NCBI RefSeq assembly: GCF_020171805.1
Contig: NZ_JAIVAF010000003.1
Location: forward strand, 992,001-1,056,000
Direction: 5' to 3'
DNA length: 64,000 bases
Source: Guptibacillus algicola
GTDB lineage: Bacteria > Bacillota > Bacilli > Bacillales > Guptibacillaceae
Under the pieces are notes generated by a model. It saw only the letters and a list, made by a program, of their open reading frames with translations. It was not told where the DNA came from and ran no database searches. This document shows, one piece after another, positions 54,006-62,642 of this stretch. Position numbers and translations under genes: made by a program. Numbering within the stretch: position 1 is the first letter of the stretch; every line of letters starts with the position of its first letter.

Positions 54006-54866
54006 TTTTTTGTCATATCTCATCTTATTCACTTTTAGTAAGTGATCCACTTTAGATAGTCTTAAGTCTTCAAGTTTTTCTAACAGCTGATGCAACGTGA
54101 GTTCCATCTTACATAGTGCCTGGAACAAATCACCATGTCTTCGTTCTTTATTGCTATCAGAAAGACTGATATAGCCTTCTAATAGACCGGGGAGTTCAGT
54201 CGACAACATTCGCTTTACTGTGTGGCGCTCTTCTATATCGAGAAGATCTAGTTCTGGTAACATCGTATTGAGGAGATTAACAAGCCGATTCGATCTAGAT
54301 TCAATGACCCCTTTAATAGCTGGGTTTGTTATAAGGTGCTCGATTACCTGGATATGTTCTTTTAATGTAGCGTCAACTTTTGATTCGACCACAACGTGCT
54401 CTGGACCGATCAAAGCCTGATCTAATTGTTTCATTCGATTAAATATCCCAGAAAAATAAGGAGAGCGTTTGACGCTTCTCTTGATAATTCGTCCGCGATC
54501 GTTAATTAAAATCAATCCCTGCTTGCATTTGCCATGTTCTCTCGTAGACTTCATTTGTCGTTCCCATTGAATATAAAACTTCTTAGGGGTAGAAGAGCGG
54601 CTTTTTTGACTGTCATACCCAGAGAAAAGAATGATGTTTCTTTTGATTTTCAAGAAAATCGTAAAACCTTTTTCAGTGCGTTTCCATTTCGCTTGTTTAT
54701 CAGCTCCTGAAGATATTCGGTGAATGAACTCATCTAAAAGCTGCTCAGCAAAGGTAAGAAATTCATTCGAACCAACGTCTTGCAATAACGTTGATTCAAC
54801 TGTTTTAAATCTGGGAGGCAAAAATTTCTCCACCCATTGATATTCAGGAGAATCGAGTAGCCTCAC
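54003..54866 (-). CDS. XpaC-like partner of TelA (tentative)
   Basis: 287 aa, GTG start after GGAGGG. Not recognised in its N-terminal half. The C-terminal ~80 residues (VKRMLSTELPGLLEGYISLS then Leu/Glu-rich helices) resemble the C-terminal helical part of XpaC, the usual partner gene of TelA homologues. It is 17 bp after the TelA-like gene. Central segment is basic (RIIKRSVKRSPYFSGIFNRM). No membrane segments. Confidence 0.65.
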   Translation of the reverse strand: MRLLDSPEYQWVEKFLPPRFKTVESTLLQDVGSNEFLTFAEQLLDEFIHRISSGADKQAKWKRTEKGFTIFLKIKRNIILFSGYDSQKSRSSTPKKFYIQWERQMKSTREHGKCKQGLILINDRGRIIKRSVKRSPYFSGIFNRMKQLDQALIGPEHVVVESKVDATLKEHIQVIEHLITNPAIKGVIESRSNRLVNLLNTMLPELDLLDIEERHTVKRMLSTELPGLLEGYISLSDSNKERRHGDLFQALCKMELTLHQLLEKLEDLRLSKVDHLLKVNKMRYDKK

Positions 54867-54883
54867 ATTAATTCCCTCCAGTC

Positions 54884-55954
54884 TTATAGACGGTCAGCAG
54901 CTTCAGAAAGCTCCTTTTGCTTTACTGTCGAGCCGTCGAGCTTAAGCTTCATTTCATTGTTTAACTCTTCCATCTCTGTAATGAACAATTTCCCACTATC
55001 GATGATGCGAGCATTTGATTTTTCAGTAATATCGATCGCTTCAAATACATCATTGTACGCCTTTCTGAACGATTCGATTGCAATCGCAGGTTTTTCAAGA
55101 GTTTTTATCGTTTCTTCTGTGTTTTGTTTAAGCATTTCTGCATTTCGAAGGAGCATCGATTCAGTTGCCTCATTTACATTTTGAACCGCTGAAATAACCT
55201 TCTGCTGATTTCCTAGAGCTAGCTGAATGGAAGCAGTAACGGTGATTATATTTTTGGTCATTGTGACTGCATTGAAAATCGCTTCCTCAAGTTTCTCATT
55301 ATTTTCTATAATCAGATCAACAGAAGCCATCGATTGTCTTAACACCATAACGGCTTGAGACATATTCTTCACACGGCTTACCACTTTTTGCTGGGCTTTT
55401 TGTATGGGTAATGGATTTTCTTTCCATTGGTTTTTTGCAGCTTCTTCGTCAAGCATGGTCATTAGCGTCTGGCCAAGCTCCATTTGATCTTCAAGTCCGA
55501 CAATTCTTTCTTTAGCAACGTCCTTAAGTTCTCTTAACATCAAGTTATCTTCTTGTAGCTTATCTCTACCTGTTAGAAGTGATTCAACGATTACTTCTAC
55601 TTGTGATTCGACCGTTTTATACTTTTTTGCATATTGTTCAATTTCATTTCTACCAAGTACTTTGTTTAAAAGTTTGTTTATCTTCTTTTTCTTTAAGTAG
55701 GTTGGCTCAAGCTCTGAGACGTGTTCTCTTAATTTATGAAGGTTCTCAGGAAGATCATTATCAGGTTGATCAATCATTCCTTTAACAGGGCGCTTAAGTG
55801 CTTCTAACGATTGCCCTGCGTTTCTCTGAGCGTCTTCGCCTAGTCCTGACAAAGATTGCAAGATTTTATCAGAGTCATCTTCATGATAAAAGCTTTGAAT
55901 GATTTCTTCTGCTTTCTCACGCTGTTTATCGTTTTGTTCTGATAGATTGTTCAT
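54884..55954 (-). CDS. TelA family protein (toxic anion resistance)
   Basis: 356 aa from ATG 55954 (after GAAGGAG); the frame upstream to 56023 is not supported. Long helical protein with AEEIIQSFYHE, GQTLMTMLDEEAAKNQW, QKVVSRVKNMSQAVMVLRQS, IITVTASIQLALGNQQKVI: the TelA core. Family linked to tellurite, nisin and envelope stress resistance; mechanism uncertain. Probably one operon with the downstream gene. Confidence 0.9.
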   Translation of the reverse strand: MNNLSEQNDKQREKAEEIIQSFYHEDDSDKILQSLSGLGEDAQRNAGQSLEALKRPVKGMIDQPDNDLPENLHKLREHVSELEPTYLKKKKINKLLNKVLGRNEIEQYAKKYKTVESQVEVIVESLLTGRDKLQEDNLMLRELKDVAKERIVGLEDQMELGQTLMTMLDEEAAKNQWKENPLPIQKAQQKVVSRVKNMSQAVMVLRQSMASVDLIIENNEKLEEAIFNAVTMTKNIITVTASIQLALGNQQKVISAVQNVNEATESMLLRNAEMLKQNTEETIKTLEKPAIAIESFRKAYNDVFEAIDITEKSNARIIDSGKLFITEMEELNNEMKLKLDGSTVKQKELSEAADRL

Positions 55955-56164
55955 GTATGTCACTCCTTCAAAAGAATGAATGGTAATTGCTTCGTGTACT
56001 ATCTTATACGATGAATAGAACAAAAAGTTTCAAGAACCTGTCAGCAATCTTAATTCCCAACATCAATTAGAAACAAACTTTTTAAAGAACAGATGTGTTG
56101 CAAGTAAGAAACGCTGGTGATATGTTTTAAACGGTAAGAATTCTTGATGGGGAAGTGAAGTCAA

Positions 56165-56404
56165 ATGAAGAACGTGAAAGTATATACTCAGCCAGCTTGT
56201 CCGCCTTGTGAGTTTGTAAAAAACTATTTCGATATGCATGGCATAAATTATGAGCTTTTAAATATTAAAGAAGATCAGGCCGCGCGAAACGAACTCATCC
56301 ATACTCATGATGCATTGTCTACTCCAACGATCGTGATCGATGGAGAAGTAATCATTGGTTTCGATCAAGGACGTATCGATGAATTGTTAGATATAACATC
56401 ATAA
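56165..56404 (+). CDS. Glutaredoxin/NrdH-like protein
   Basis: 79 aa thioredoxin fold. CPPC active site (YTQPACPPCEFVKNYF), cis-Pro LSTPTIVIDGEVIIGFD. Small NrdH-type redoxin. ATG 56165, preceded by GGGGAAG. No nrd genes nearby. Confidence 0.88.
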   Translation: MKNVKVYTQPACPPCEFVKNYFDMHGINYELLNIKEDQAARNELIHTHDALSTPTIVIDGEVIIGFDQGRIDELLDITS

Positions 56405-56461
56405 TTTGTATTAATCGTAATTGAACCATGATAAGTAGTCAACTGAAGGAAGGTGCCTTTT

Positions 56462-57616
56462 TTGATAGAAAAGTTCATTCGTAACAAACGTGAAGAAGAG
56501 TTATATAATTTAGCACATGCAATCAGTGCTGAATTACGTGAATATGCGAACATAATCGATGAGAATGCAACGATTCCAAAGTCAGTGGTTGATCGTTTCA
56601 GAACATCGGGTTACTCAGCATTACCCGTTCCTACTCAATATGGCGGGGGTGACCTTTCTTTATATGAATTGGTTTTGATTCAAGAGGAGCTCGGTAAAGG
56701 AGAAGGGGCGACAGCTCTTTCGATTGGTTGGCATCTAGGAATATTGAAAGATTTAAATGACCGTAGGCCTTGGAACGAGGTTACGTTCGGCAGGCTATCG
56801 AGAGATGTAGTCGAAGGGGCAATCATTAATCGCGCGCAAACAGAAGAAGAAACCGGAGATCCGACAAGAGGAGGCCTCCCTGTAACGATGGCAGAAAAAG
56901 AAGCATCAGGTTATCGAATTACGGGGAGAAAGACATTTACTACTCTAAGTCCCCACCTTGATCAAGTTATTGTTAAGGCCACGGTAAAAGATACTGACGA
57001 AGCAGCAGATTTTCTCGTGTCAATGGGCGATGAAGGCGTATCAATTGATGAAACATGGGATGTTCTTGGGATGCGAGGAACGAGAAGTGATGACCTTGTT
57101 TTACAAGACGTGTTTGTGCCTTCAGAGAGGCTACTAGAAGTTTATGATAAAGAACGCAAAACAAAATCTTTACCTCCTGGCTGGTTGTTACATATACCTG
57201 CCGTTTACCTTGGTATTGCTGAAGCAGCCAAGCAAGAGGCGATAGAATTTGTAAATTCGTACCAACCGAATAGTTTGGATACGTCTTTGAAAGAAGTTCC
57301 GCACATTCAAGATAAATTCGGTCAAATCTCGTTGAAACTATTAAGTGCACGACATTTCCTATATTCGGTTGCAGATCAATGGGATAAGTATCCTCGGCAA
57401 CGAATGACGATGCAATCTCAGTTATTCGCTGCGAAACACCAAGCTGTTAATGCGGCATTAGACGTTGTTGATCTCTCCATGCGGATTATTGGGGGACGAA
57501 GTCTAATGAAGAAAAACAAGATTGAACGTTTATATAGAGATGTTAGAGCGGGACTTCATAATCCACCAGGAGATGAATTAACTCTTCAAGTTTTAGCTAA
57601 GAGTGAATTGAATTAG
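56462..57616 (+). CDS. Acyl-CoA dehydrogenase
   Basis: 384 aa from TTG 56462, 8 nt after GAAGGAAGG (GTG 56453 overlaps it). Acyl-CoA dehydrogenase fold: N-terminal helical domain (YSALPVPTQYGGGDLSLYEL), middle FAD/acyl domain (GRKTFTTLSP, WDVLGMRGTRSDDL), C-terminal helical domain (IIGGRSLMKKNKIERLYRD). The catalytic Glu position is not clear by eye; a flavin monooxygenase-like variant is possible. Confidence 0.85.
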   Translation: MIEKFIRNKREEELYNLAHAISAELREYANIIDENATIPKSVVDRFRTSGYSALPVPTQYGGGDLSLYELVLIQEELGKGEGATALSIGWHLGILKDLNDRRPWNEVTFGRLSRDVVEGAIINRAQTEEETGDPTRGGLPVTMAEKEASGYRITGRKTFTTLSPHLDQVIVKATVKDTDEAADFLVSMGDEGVSIDETWDVLGMRGTRSDDLVLQDVFVPSERLLEVYDKERKTKSLPPGWLLHIPAVYLGIAEAAKQEAIEFVNSYQPNSLDTSLKEVPHIQDKFGQISLKLLSARHFLYSVADQWDKYPRQRMTMQSQLFAAKHQAVNAALDVVDLSMRIIGGRSLMKKNKIERLYRDVRAGLHNPPGDELTLQVLAKSELN

Positions 57617-57754
57617 AGGGGGTTATGGTGGAATAAGTTTCATATGGTTCGGTTTTTTGGAAATAAGACCTTCGATTTCCTATTGAAAGGAGATTGAAAA
57701 TGCTCTAACCTTTCTAACTGTGACGTTGAAGCTATTTAGAAGGGGTGGGGCTAA

Positions 57755-58366
57755 GTGAGAAAACAACTATCATTATTGATGATCATGAGTCTTTTCTTGA
57801 ATTTATTATCCTACCAAACTCATCAAGTAGAGGCGGTTACGTTAGTTAAGGCGGAATCTGAACTTCCAACTAGGAATGAGGAAACACCTTCTTCACAATC
57901 AAAACCAGACCCAAACACGAAACATGAGGTTGCATTACGAATGAACCTACCTATATACAATATGGAAGACGTGAAAGAAGTAAAAGGCGAGCAACTAGCA
58001 GTAAAGAAATATTCCGTAGAGGAAGTTGAAATGCTAGCGCGTTTAATAAATGGTGAAGCAAGAGGGGAATCCTTCGAAGGAAAAGTAGCAGTAGCAGCCG
58101 TTACGTTAAACAGAGTTCGCTCTTCTAAATTTCCTAATTCCATAAAAGAAGTGATTTTCCAGAGTGGAGCATACACTGCTGTTTCTGATGGCCAGTATAG
58201 TAAAAAGCCTGGGAAGAAAGCATATCACGCAGCATATGAAGCATTGCTAGGAGAAGATCCAAGCTCTGGGGCATTGTTTTATTATAATCCAAAAACAGCA
58301 ACAGACAATTGGATTCGAAGCAGGCATATTATCAAGACAATCGGAAAACATGCATTCACAAGATGA
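57755..58366 (+). CDS. SleB-like cell-wall hydrolase
   Basis: 203 aa. Signal peptide (LLMIMSLFLNLLSYQTHQVEA), low-complexity linker, then a hydrolase_2/SleB catalytic domain: EMLARLINGEARGESFEGKVAVAAV with catalytic Glu, NRVRSSKFPNSIKEVIFQSG, ALFYYNPKTATD. Exported cortex-lytic or cell-wall glycosidase; lacks an N-terminal peptidoglycan-binding domain, so it is CwlJ-size rather than full SleB. GTG start after GAAGGGG. Confidence 0.88.
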   Translation: MRKQLSLLMIMSLFLNLLSYQTHQVEAVTLVKAESELPTRNEETPSSQSKPDPNTKHEVALRMNLPIYNMEDVKEVKGEQLAVKKYSVEEVEMLARLINGEARGESFEGKVAVAAVTLNRVRSSKFPNSIKEVIFQSGAYTAVSDGQYSKKPGKKAYHAAYEALLGEDPSSGALFYYNPKTATDNWIRSRHIIKTIGKHAFTR

Positions 58367-58391
58367 AATCCTCCAGACTCTGGAGGATTTT
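58366..58391 (+). terminator. Terminator after SleB-like gene
   Basis: AATCCTCCAGA / TGGAGGATT stem and TTT. Confidence 0.85.
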
Positions 58392-58444
58392 GTGATATCA
58401 TCAGGTTGTGAAAGCATTAGTTTTGGTGAAGGAGTGAAGGAATC

Positions 58445-58837
58445 ATGTCAGATGGAAAGTCTTTTGCACAAGGAGACCTCGTTACGGCGGGTTACAAAAC
58501 AGGTAGATATATAGGTGAAATCGTTGATGTTAAAACCCCTAAGGCAGTTGTGAAAATACTCGCTGTCATCAAACACCCAACTCAAGGAGATCTGCATAAT
58601 CCTAAGCAGCTTGATGTACCGTTGTTTCATCAGCGTAAAGCACTTTCACAGTATGAAAAAGCGCTTGTTCCAGTATCAGCGATCAACCATTATGATGAAG
58701 AAGTTCCAGACTACCATGAATCATTAAGAGAAGCGGTTGAAACGCAAGCGAATGAGTTGAAGCATGAAGGTGGGCGTTGGGCTGAAGCATCATTGATCGA
58801 ACTTGAAAAGCTTAAAGACGACTATTTCACATCTTAA
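58445..58837 (+). CDS. kapB: Kinase-associated protein B
   Basis: 130 aa, SH3-like N-terminal half: GDLVTAGYKTGRYIGEIVDV, VLAVIKHPTQGDLHNP, YEKALVPVSAINHY; helical C-terminal half. KapB positively affects KinB-dependent entry into sporulation in B. subtilis. Unlike B. subtilis, kapD does not follow. ATG after GAAGGAGTG. Confidence 0.9.
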   Translation: MSDGKSFAQGDLVTAGYKTGRYIGEIVDVKTPKAVVKILAVIKHPTQGDLHNPKQLDVPLFHQRKALSQYEKALVPVSAINHYDEEVPDYHESLREAVETQANELKHEGGRWAEASLIELEKLKDDYFTS

Positions 58838-58914
58838 TCCTCACCTTTACATTACATCAGAAATCAGGTAAGATTTATTACTGATTTTAGAACTCGCAGA
58901 AGGTGGTTTTTGAC

Positions 58915-59814
58915 TTGCAATCAGAAGCTTCAGCATATCAAGTGCTGTTATTTTATAAGTACGTAGAAATTGAAGACCCTGAATACTTCGCTCGGAAACA
59001 TCTCAAATTTTGTAAATCCTTAGATTTAAAAGGAAGAGTGCTTGTAGGAAAAGAAGGCATAAATGGTACGGTTTCTGGTCCAAAAGAATGTACACAACAA
59101 TACATGCATGAGTTAATGAGTGATCCACGATTTGCAGATATTGAATTTAAAATCGATGAAGCAGATTCGCACACATTTAAAAAAATGCACGTGCGTGCAC
59201 GAAACGAGATCGTATCACTTCGTCTAGATGAGGATATCGACCCAAACGAAGTAACAGGAAATTATTTAGAACCGAAAGAGTTTATGAATGCTCTTGAAAG
59301 TGATGATGTGATCGTAATCGACGCGCGAAATGATTATGAATACGATATCGGTCACTTTAGAAATGCGATTCGACCTAATATAAAAGCTTTTCGCGAACTA
59401 CCTGAATGGATTGAAGAGAATCTCTCAGATCAAAAGGATAAGAAAGTTCTTACCTATTGTACAGGAGGAATTCGTTGCGAGAAGTTTTCAGGCTATTTGA
59501 AGAAAAAAGGGTTCAACGACGTATCGCAGCTTCATGGTGGTATCGTGACATATGGCAAAGACCCTGAAGTACAAGGGAAATATTTTGATGGGAAGTGCTT
59601 TGTATTTGATGACCGCCTGGCTGTTGATGTAAATCAAACGGATGATGCTAAGGTTGTTGGAACATGCTATCACTGTGGTACTGAGGCTGAGACGTATATT
59701 AATTGTGCGAACGTTCAGTGTGATAAACTTCACATCGTTTGTGATAAATGTCTAGAGTCTCATCAGCGTTATTGCTCAACCGATTGTAAAGAGGTTGCAT
59801 TGTCACATCAATAA
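58915..59814 (+). CDS. tRNA uridine(34) hydroxylase TrhO, copy 2
   Basis: 299 aa from TTG 58915 (after GAAGGTGG; GTG 58903 sits inside that SD). Same layout as copy 1: [43 protein letters not shown], catalytic [16 protein letters not shown], and a longer C-terminal zinc finger (CYHCGTEAETYINCANVQCD, CDKCLESHQRYC). The zinc-binding tail differs from copy 1. Whether both are active is unknown. Confidence 0.9.
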   Translation: MQSEASAYQVLLFYKYVEIEDPEYFARKHLKFCKSLDLKGRVLVGKEGINGTVSGPKECTQQYMHELMSDPRFADIEFKIDEADSHTFKKMHVRARNEIVSLRLDEDIDPNEVTGNYLEPKEFMNALESDDVIVIDARNDYEYDIGHFRNAIRPNIKAFRELPEWIEENLSDQKDKKVLTYCTGGIRCEKFSGYLKKKGFNDVSQLHGGIVTYGKDPEVQGKYFDGKCFVFDDRLAVDVNQTDDAKVVGTCYHCGTEAETYINCANVQCDKLHIVCDKCLESHQRYCSTDCKEVALSHQ

Positions 59815-59820
59815 GGTCTA

Positions 59821-59852
59821 GAAGCACAGTGTCCGGCACTGTGCTTCTTTAC
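59821..59852 (+). terminator. Terminator after trhO copy 2
   Basis: GAAGCACAGTG-tccgg-CACTGTGCTTC, 11-bp perfect stem, then TTT. Confidence 0.9.
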
Positions 59853-59879
59853 ATACTAGAGGAAGGCGGCGTGGGATGT

Positions 59880-60632
59880 ATGTGTTTAATAGCTGTTGCC
59901 ATTGAACAAAACCCGAAATACCCATTTATTCTGATTGCAAATCGAGATGAATTTTACGAGCGACCGACTGAAACAGCGCATTTTTGGAATGATCATCCAA
60001 ACCTTCTTGCGGGTAGAGATCTAAAAGCTTATGGAACATGGCTAGGTGTAACAGTAGAAGGAAAGATTGCTGCCTTAACAAATTTTCGAGAGCCTACAGA
60101 AACACATAAGGAAAAGTCGAGAGGTGAACTTCCTGTTAATTTTCTTACTAGAAACGTGCATGCTTACGACTATATGATCAGTCTGCAAAGTGTGAAAGAT
60201 AGCTATAATGGGTTTAATCTATTTGCAGGTCACTTCAATGAGTTATATTATTATTCAAATCGTGAAAATGAAGTCAGAAAAGTACCAGAAGGCATTCACG
60301 CAGTAAGTAATCATCTATTGAATACGAGCTGGCCAAAAGTAGATCTTCTAAAAGAGTATTTTTCTAATTATCTTTGTGAAAATGTTGAACCTGATCCAGA
60401 GAAACTATTAACATTACTAGATCATGCCGAACCAGCACTCGATCGAGATCTCCCCGATACAGGGATTCCATTAGAATGGGAGAGGATGTTGTCGTCTATT
60501 TATATTAATTCAGATACTTATGGAACGCGTGCCCAGACCGTCGTTATAGTATCGAATGATGGTGAGGTAACGTTTATGGAAAAAGCTAATGAAAAAATAA
60601 ACAAGTTTCAATTTTTCATCGATCCTTCATAA
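59880..60632 (+). CDS. NRDE family Ntn-hydrolase-like protein (TANGO2-like)
   Basis: 250 aa from ATG 59880. The start MCLIAVAI puts Cys at position 2, which after Met removal would be the Ntn nucleophile; the upstream open frame (59829) begins inside the terminator and is discarded. Family motif ANRDEFYERPT (residues 22-32), WLGVT...ALTNFREP, HAVSNHLLNTSWPK. Function uncertain (haem or lipid homeostasis in eukaryotes). Confidence 0.88.
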   Translation: MCLIAVAIEQNPKYPFILIANRDEFYERPTETAHFWNDHPNLLAGRDLKAYGTWLGVTVEGKIAALTNFREPTETHKEKSRGELPVNFLTRNVHAYDYMISLQSVKDSYNGFNLFAGHFNELYYYSNRENEVRKVPEGIHAVSNHLLNTSWPKVDLLKEYFSNYLCENVEPDPEKLLTLLDHAEPALDRDLPDTGIPLEWERMLSSIYINSDTYGTRAQTVVIVSNDGEVTFMEKANEKINKFQFFIDPS

Positions 60633-60760
60633 TACGTGCTTTGCCGGAATACATTATATCTTACCTTAACAATTACCAATCAATTATGGTAATAAAGACC
60701 TGGTTTGAAAAAGGTCTATCATGGGTAATTAAGAGTTACTAAGTATGAGGAGGGGTTTTA

Positions 60761-60919
60761 TTGAAACGAAAGCGTCACTATGTTGAAGAACAGCTATTAA
60801 GGGAAGCCTCAAATATTCGTGAGTATCGAAAGTTGGATGTAGAAGTGATACCGAAGAAATACCCTGAACGCAGTGCGCCTACAAAGAAAAATAAAACTCT
60901 CGTCAAAACGCCAGTATAA
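60761..60919 (+). CDS. Small basic hypothetical protein, 52 aa
   Basis: TTG start after GAGGAGGGG. MKRKRHYVEEQLLREASNIR, then REYRKLDVEVIPKKYPE and a basic tail. Not recognised. Reading frame, SD and a terminator right after the stop make it a likely real gene. Upstream are two hairpins (ATTACC/GGTAAT, AGACC/GGTCT) of unclear role. Confidence 0.6.
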   Translation: MKRKRHYVEEQLLREASNIREYRKLDVEVIPKKYPERSAPTKKNKTLVKTPV

Positions 60920-60946
60920 GCAGGGGAAACACTCCTGCTTTTTTTA
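60919..60946 (+). terminator. Terminator before the tRNA cluster
   Basis: AGCAGG / CCTGCT stem followed by T7. Confidence 0.85.
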
Positions 60947-61043
60947 TTTCAAAAAACTATTGCAATACATAAGATTAATTGATATTATAAATCTTGTCCT
61001 CATAAGACAACTTCTTTCGACAAACAATTAATGAAATTAACTG

Positions 61044-61073
61044 TTGACGAAGGTAGACAAGTAGTTATATAAT
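61044..61073 (+). promoter_or_regulatory. Strong promoter of the tRNA operon
   Basis: TTGACG (61044-61049), 18-bp spacer, TATAAT (61068-61073). First tRNA begins 20 bp after. Confidence 0.85.
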
Positions 61074-61093
61074 GTAGAGGTCGCTGTTTATTT

Positions 61094-61169
61094 GGAGGAT
61101 TAGCTCAGCTGGGAGAGCATCTGCCTTACAAGCAGAGGGTCGGCGGTTCGAGCCCGTCATCCTCCACCA
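61094..61169 (+). tRNA. tRNA-Val (TAC)
   Basis: Cloverleaf: GGAGGAT acceptor, CTGCC-TTACAAG-CAG anticodon arm, TTCGAGC T loop, CCA encoded. Confidence 0.97.
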
Positions 61170-61189
61170 TTCTTTTTGACTTATTCAGG

Positions 61190-61226
61190 AAAATACTTCG
61201 CCGGTCTAGCTCAATTGGTAGAGCAA
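61190..61226 (+). repeat. Orphan 5' part of tRNA-Thr (copy of 61323-61359)
   Basis: A 37-bp sequence, 11 bp of leader plus tRNA-Thr positions 1-26 (to GTAGAGCAA), is identical at 61190-61226 and 61323-61359. After it, 96 bp of non-tRNA sequence leads to the intact gene. A duplication or insertion within the cluster. Confidence 0.85.
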
Positions 61227-61332
61227 GGAGCATAACTTCTTCGAATCGGCATCGACTTGTCTTGACGCAGCTAGCTTCAGAGCGACACTAGTAGAGGAAG
61301 AGACAACGGCTGAATAAGCTTCAAAATACTTC

Positions 61333-61408
<76 letters not shown>

Positions 61409-61411
61409 CAC

Positions 61412-61496
61412 GCGGGTGTGGCGGAATTGGCAGACGCGCTAGACTTAGGATCTAGTGTCTTACGACGTGGGGGTTCGAGTCCCTTCACCCGCACCA
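61412..61496 (+). tRNA. tRNA-Leu (TAG)
   Basis: 85 nt with long variable arm (GTGTCTTACGACGT), anticodon TAG in ACTTAGGAT, CCA encoded. Confidence 0.96.
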
Positions 61497-61520
61497 TTTT
61501 AATGATAAAGTATTATTTAT

Positions 61521-61597
<77 letters not shown>

Positions 61598-61606
61598 TAC
61601 ATATTT

Positions 61607-61682
61607 GGGGCCTTAGCTCAGCTGGGAGAGCGCCTGCCTTGCACGCAGGAGGTCAGCGGTTCGATCCCGCTAGGCTCCACCA
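61607..61682 (+). tRNA. tRNA-Ala (TGC)
   Basis: GGGGCCT acceptor, anticodon TGC in CCTTGCACG, CCA encoded. Confidence 0.96.
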
Positions 61683-61686
61683 TAAT

Positions 61687-61779
61687 GGAGGAATACCCAA
61701 GTCTGGCTGAAGGGATCGGTCTTGAAAACCGACAGGGGCTTAACGGCCCGCGGGGGTTCGAATCCCTCTTCCTCCGCCA
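61687..61779 (+). tRNA. tRNA-Ser (TGA)
   Basis: 93 nt, long variable arm, anticodon TGA in TCTTGAAAA, CCA encoded. Confidence 0.96.
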
Positions 61780-61782
61780 TTT

Positions 61783-61856
61783 GCGGGTGTAGTTTAGTGG
61801 TAAAACCTCAGCCTTCCAAGCTGATGTCGTGGGTTCGATTCCCATCACCCGCTCCA
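61783..61856 (+). tRNA. tRNA-Gly (TCC)
   Basis: GCGGGTG acceptor, anticodon TCC in CCTTCCAAG, CCA encoded. Confidence 0.96.
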
Positions 61857-61863
61857 TTATAGT

Positions 61864-61938
61864 GGCCCGTTGGTCAAGCGGTTAAGACACCGCCCTTTCA
61901 CGGCGGTAACACGGGTTCGAATCCCGTACGGGTCACCA
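61864..61938 (+). tRNA. tRNA-Glu (TTC)
   Basis: GGCCCGT acceptor, anticodon TTC in CCTTTCACG, CCA encoded. Last intact tRNA of the cluster. Confidence 0.96.
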
Positions 61939-62031
61939 TTTTTATAAGAAGCTTACGAGCTTCTCACCCAAGGGTTCTCCTGCAGATGTCTTTTCATCGA
62001 TGATTATTCAGCAGGACTAGCTAACGCGTCG

Positions 62032-62052
62032 GAATCCCGTACGGGTCACCAT
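62032..62052 (+). repeat. Orphan 3' end of tRNA-Glu (copy of 61919-61939)
   Basis: The last 20 nt of tRNA-Glu plus one base (GAATCCCGTACGGGTCACCA and T) are repeated 113 bp downstream. Between the copies lie 92 bp of unrelated sequence. Direct repeats of a tRNA 3' end are the mark of integrase-type insertion or of a slipped duplication. Confidence 0.85.
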
Positions 62053-62062
62053 CTACTTAAAA

Positions 62063-62112
62063 ACTTCATCTATGAAGTAAACGGCAGCACACTCAATGAG
62101 GTGCTTTTTTTG
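62063..62112 (+). terminator. tRNA cluster terminator
   Basis: Hairpin ACTTCAT/ATGAAGT, then AGCAC-a-CTC-aat-GAG-GTGCT followed by T7. Confidence 0.8.
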
Positions 62113-62173
62113 TTGTTCAAAAAGAACCTCTCACGTGGAATGGGCATACAGTGTCTATATCAAGTGAGAAGGG

Positions 62174-62515
62174 ATGGAACATATGTATAGTGAAGAACAT
62201 GAACACATTGAATACCACATTCATACCTATAATACCCCTAGGCAGCAACAGCAGGTGATGCAACCACCTTCAAGTCCGCCATCGACTGCGCCACAAATGC
62301 CACAGTCTCAACAGGCTGGAACTCAAGCTGTCGATCCATTTGCGATCAGAGGATGTTTATACCGCTACACCTATATTTGGATGAAAGGTGGAAATAGGTT
62401 CTGGTTTTGGCCTGTATATGTTGGACGCAGGTCCGTTTCAGGTTTCAGATGGACGGGGCGAAGATGGGTGTATACAGGAATTGATCTAAACAGAATCGAA
62501 ATGTTTACTTGTTAG
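62174..62515 (+). CDS. Hypothetical protein, Pro/Gln-rich N-terminus, aromatic C-terminus
   Basis: 113 aa; function not recognised. N-terminal His/Glu-rich HEHIEYHIHTYN, then a Pro/Gln/Ser linker (residues 23-55), then an aromatic, Arg-rich domain: GCLYRYTYIWMKGGNRFWFW, RRSVSGFRWTGRRWVYTGID, ending with Cys. Composition resembles spore surface proteins, but no homologue is recalled. Start at ATG 62174; an in-frame ATG at 62183 is also possible. SD GAAGGG. Confidence 0.7.
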   Translation: MEHMYSEEHEHIEYHIHTYNTPRQQQQVMQPPSSPPSTAPQMPQSQQAGTQAVDPFAIRGCLYRYTYIWMKGGNRFWFWPVYVGRRSVSGFRWTGRRWVYTGIDLNRIEMFTC

Positions 62516-62642
62516 AACATCGAGCGCTTTTTAATTAAAGCGCTCAAATTATGTCACAGAATATTCGAAAAACATCTGGCATTTTATTCATCTTCATGGG
62601 ACAATATAAGAAATCTTTTCATGAGAAAGTCAGGTGTAGACG

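Noticed and set aside
61618-61857. 79-aa minus-strand ORF over the tRNA cluster (with GIEPTTSAWKAEV and DSNPR segments)
   Set aside because: It is antisense to tRNA-Ala, Ser and Gly; this wording is a familiar spurious translation of tRNA genes in databases.
61864-62052. Integrated prophage or genomic island at tRNA-Glu
   Set aside because: Only 92 bp lie between the repeats and there is no integrase; at most a scar.
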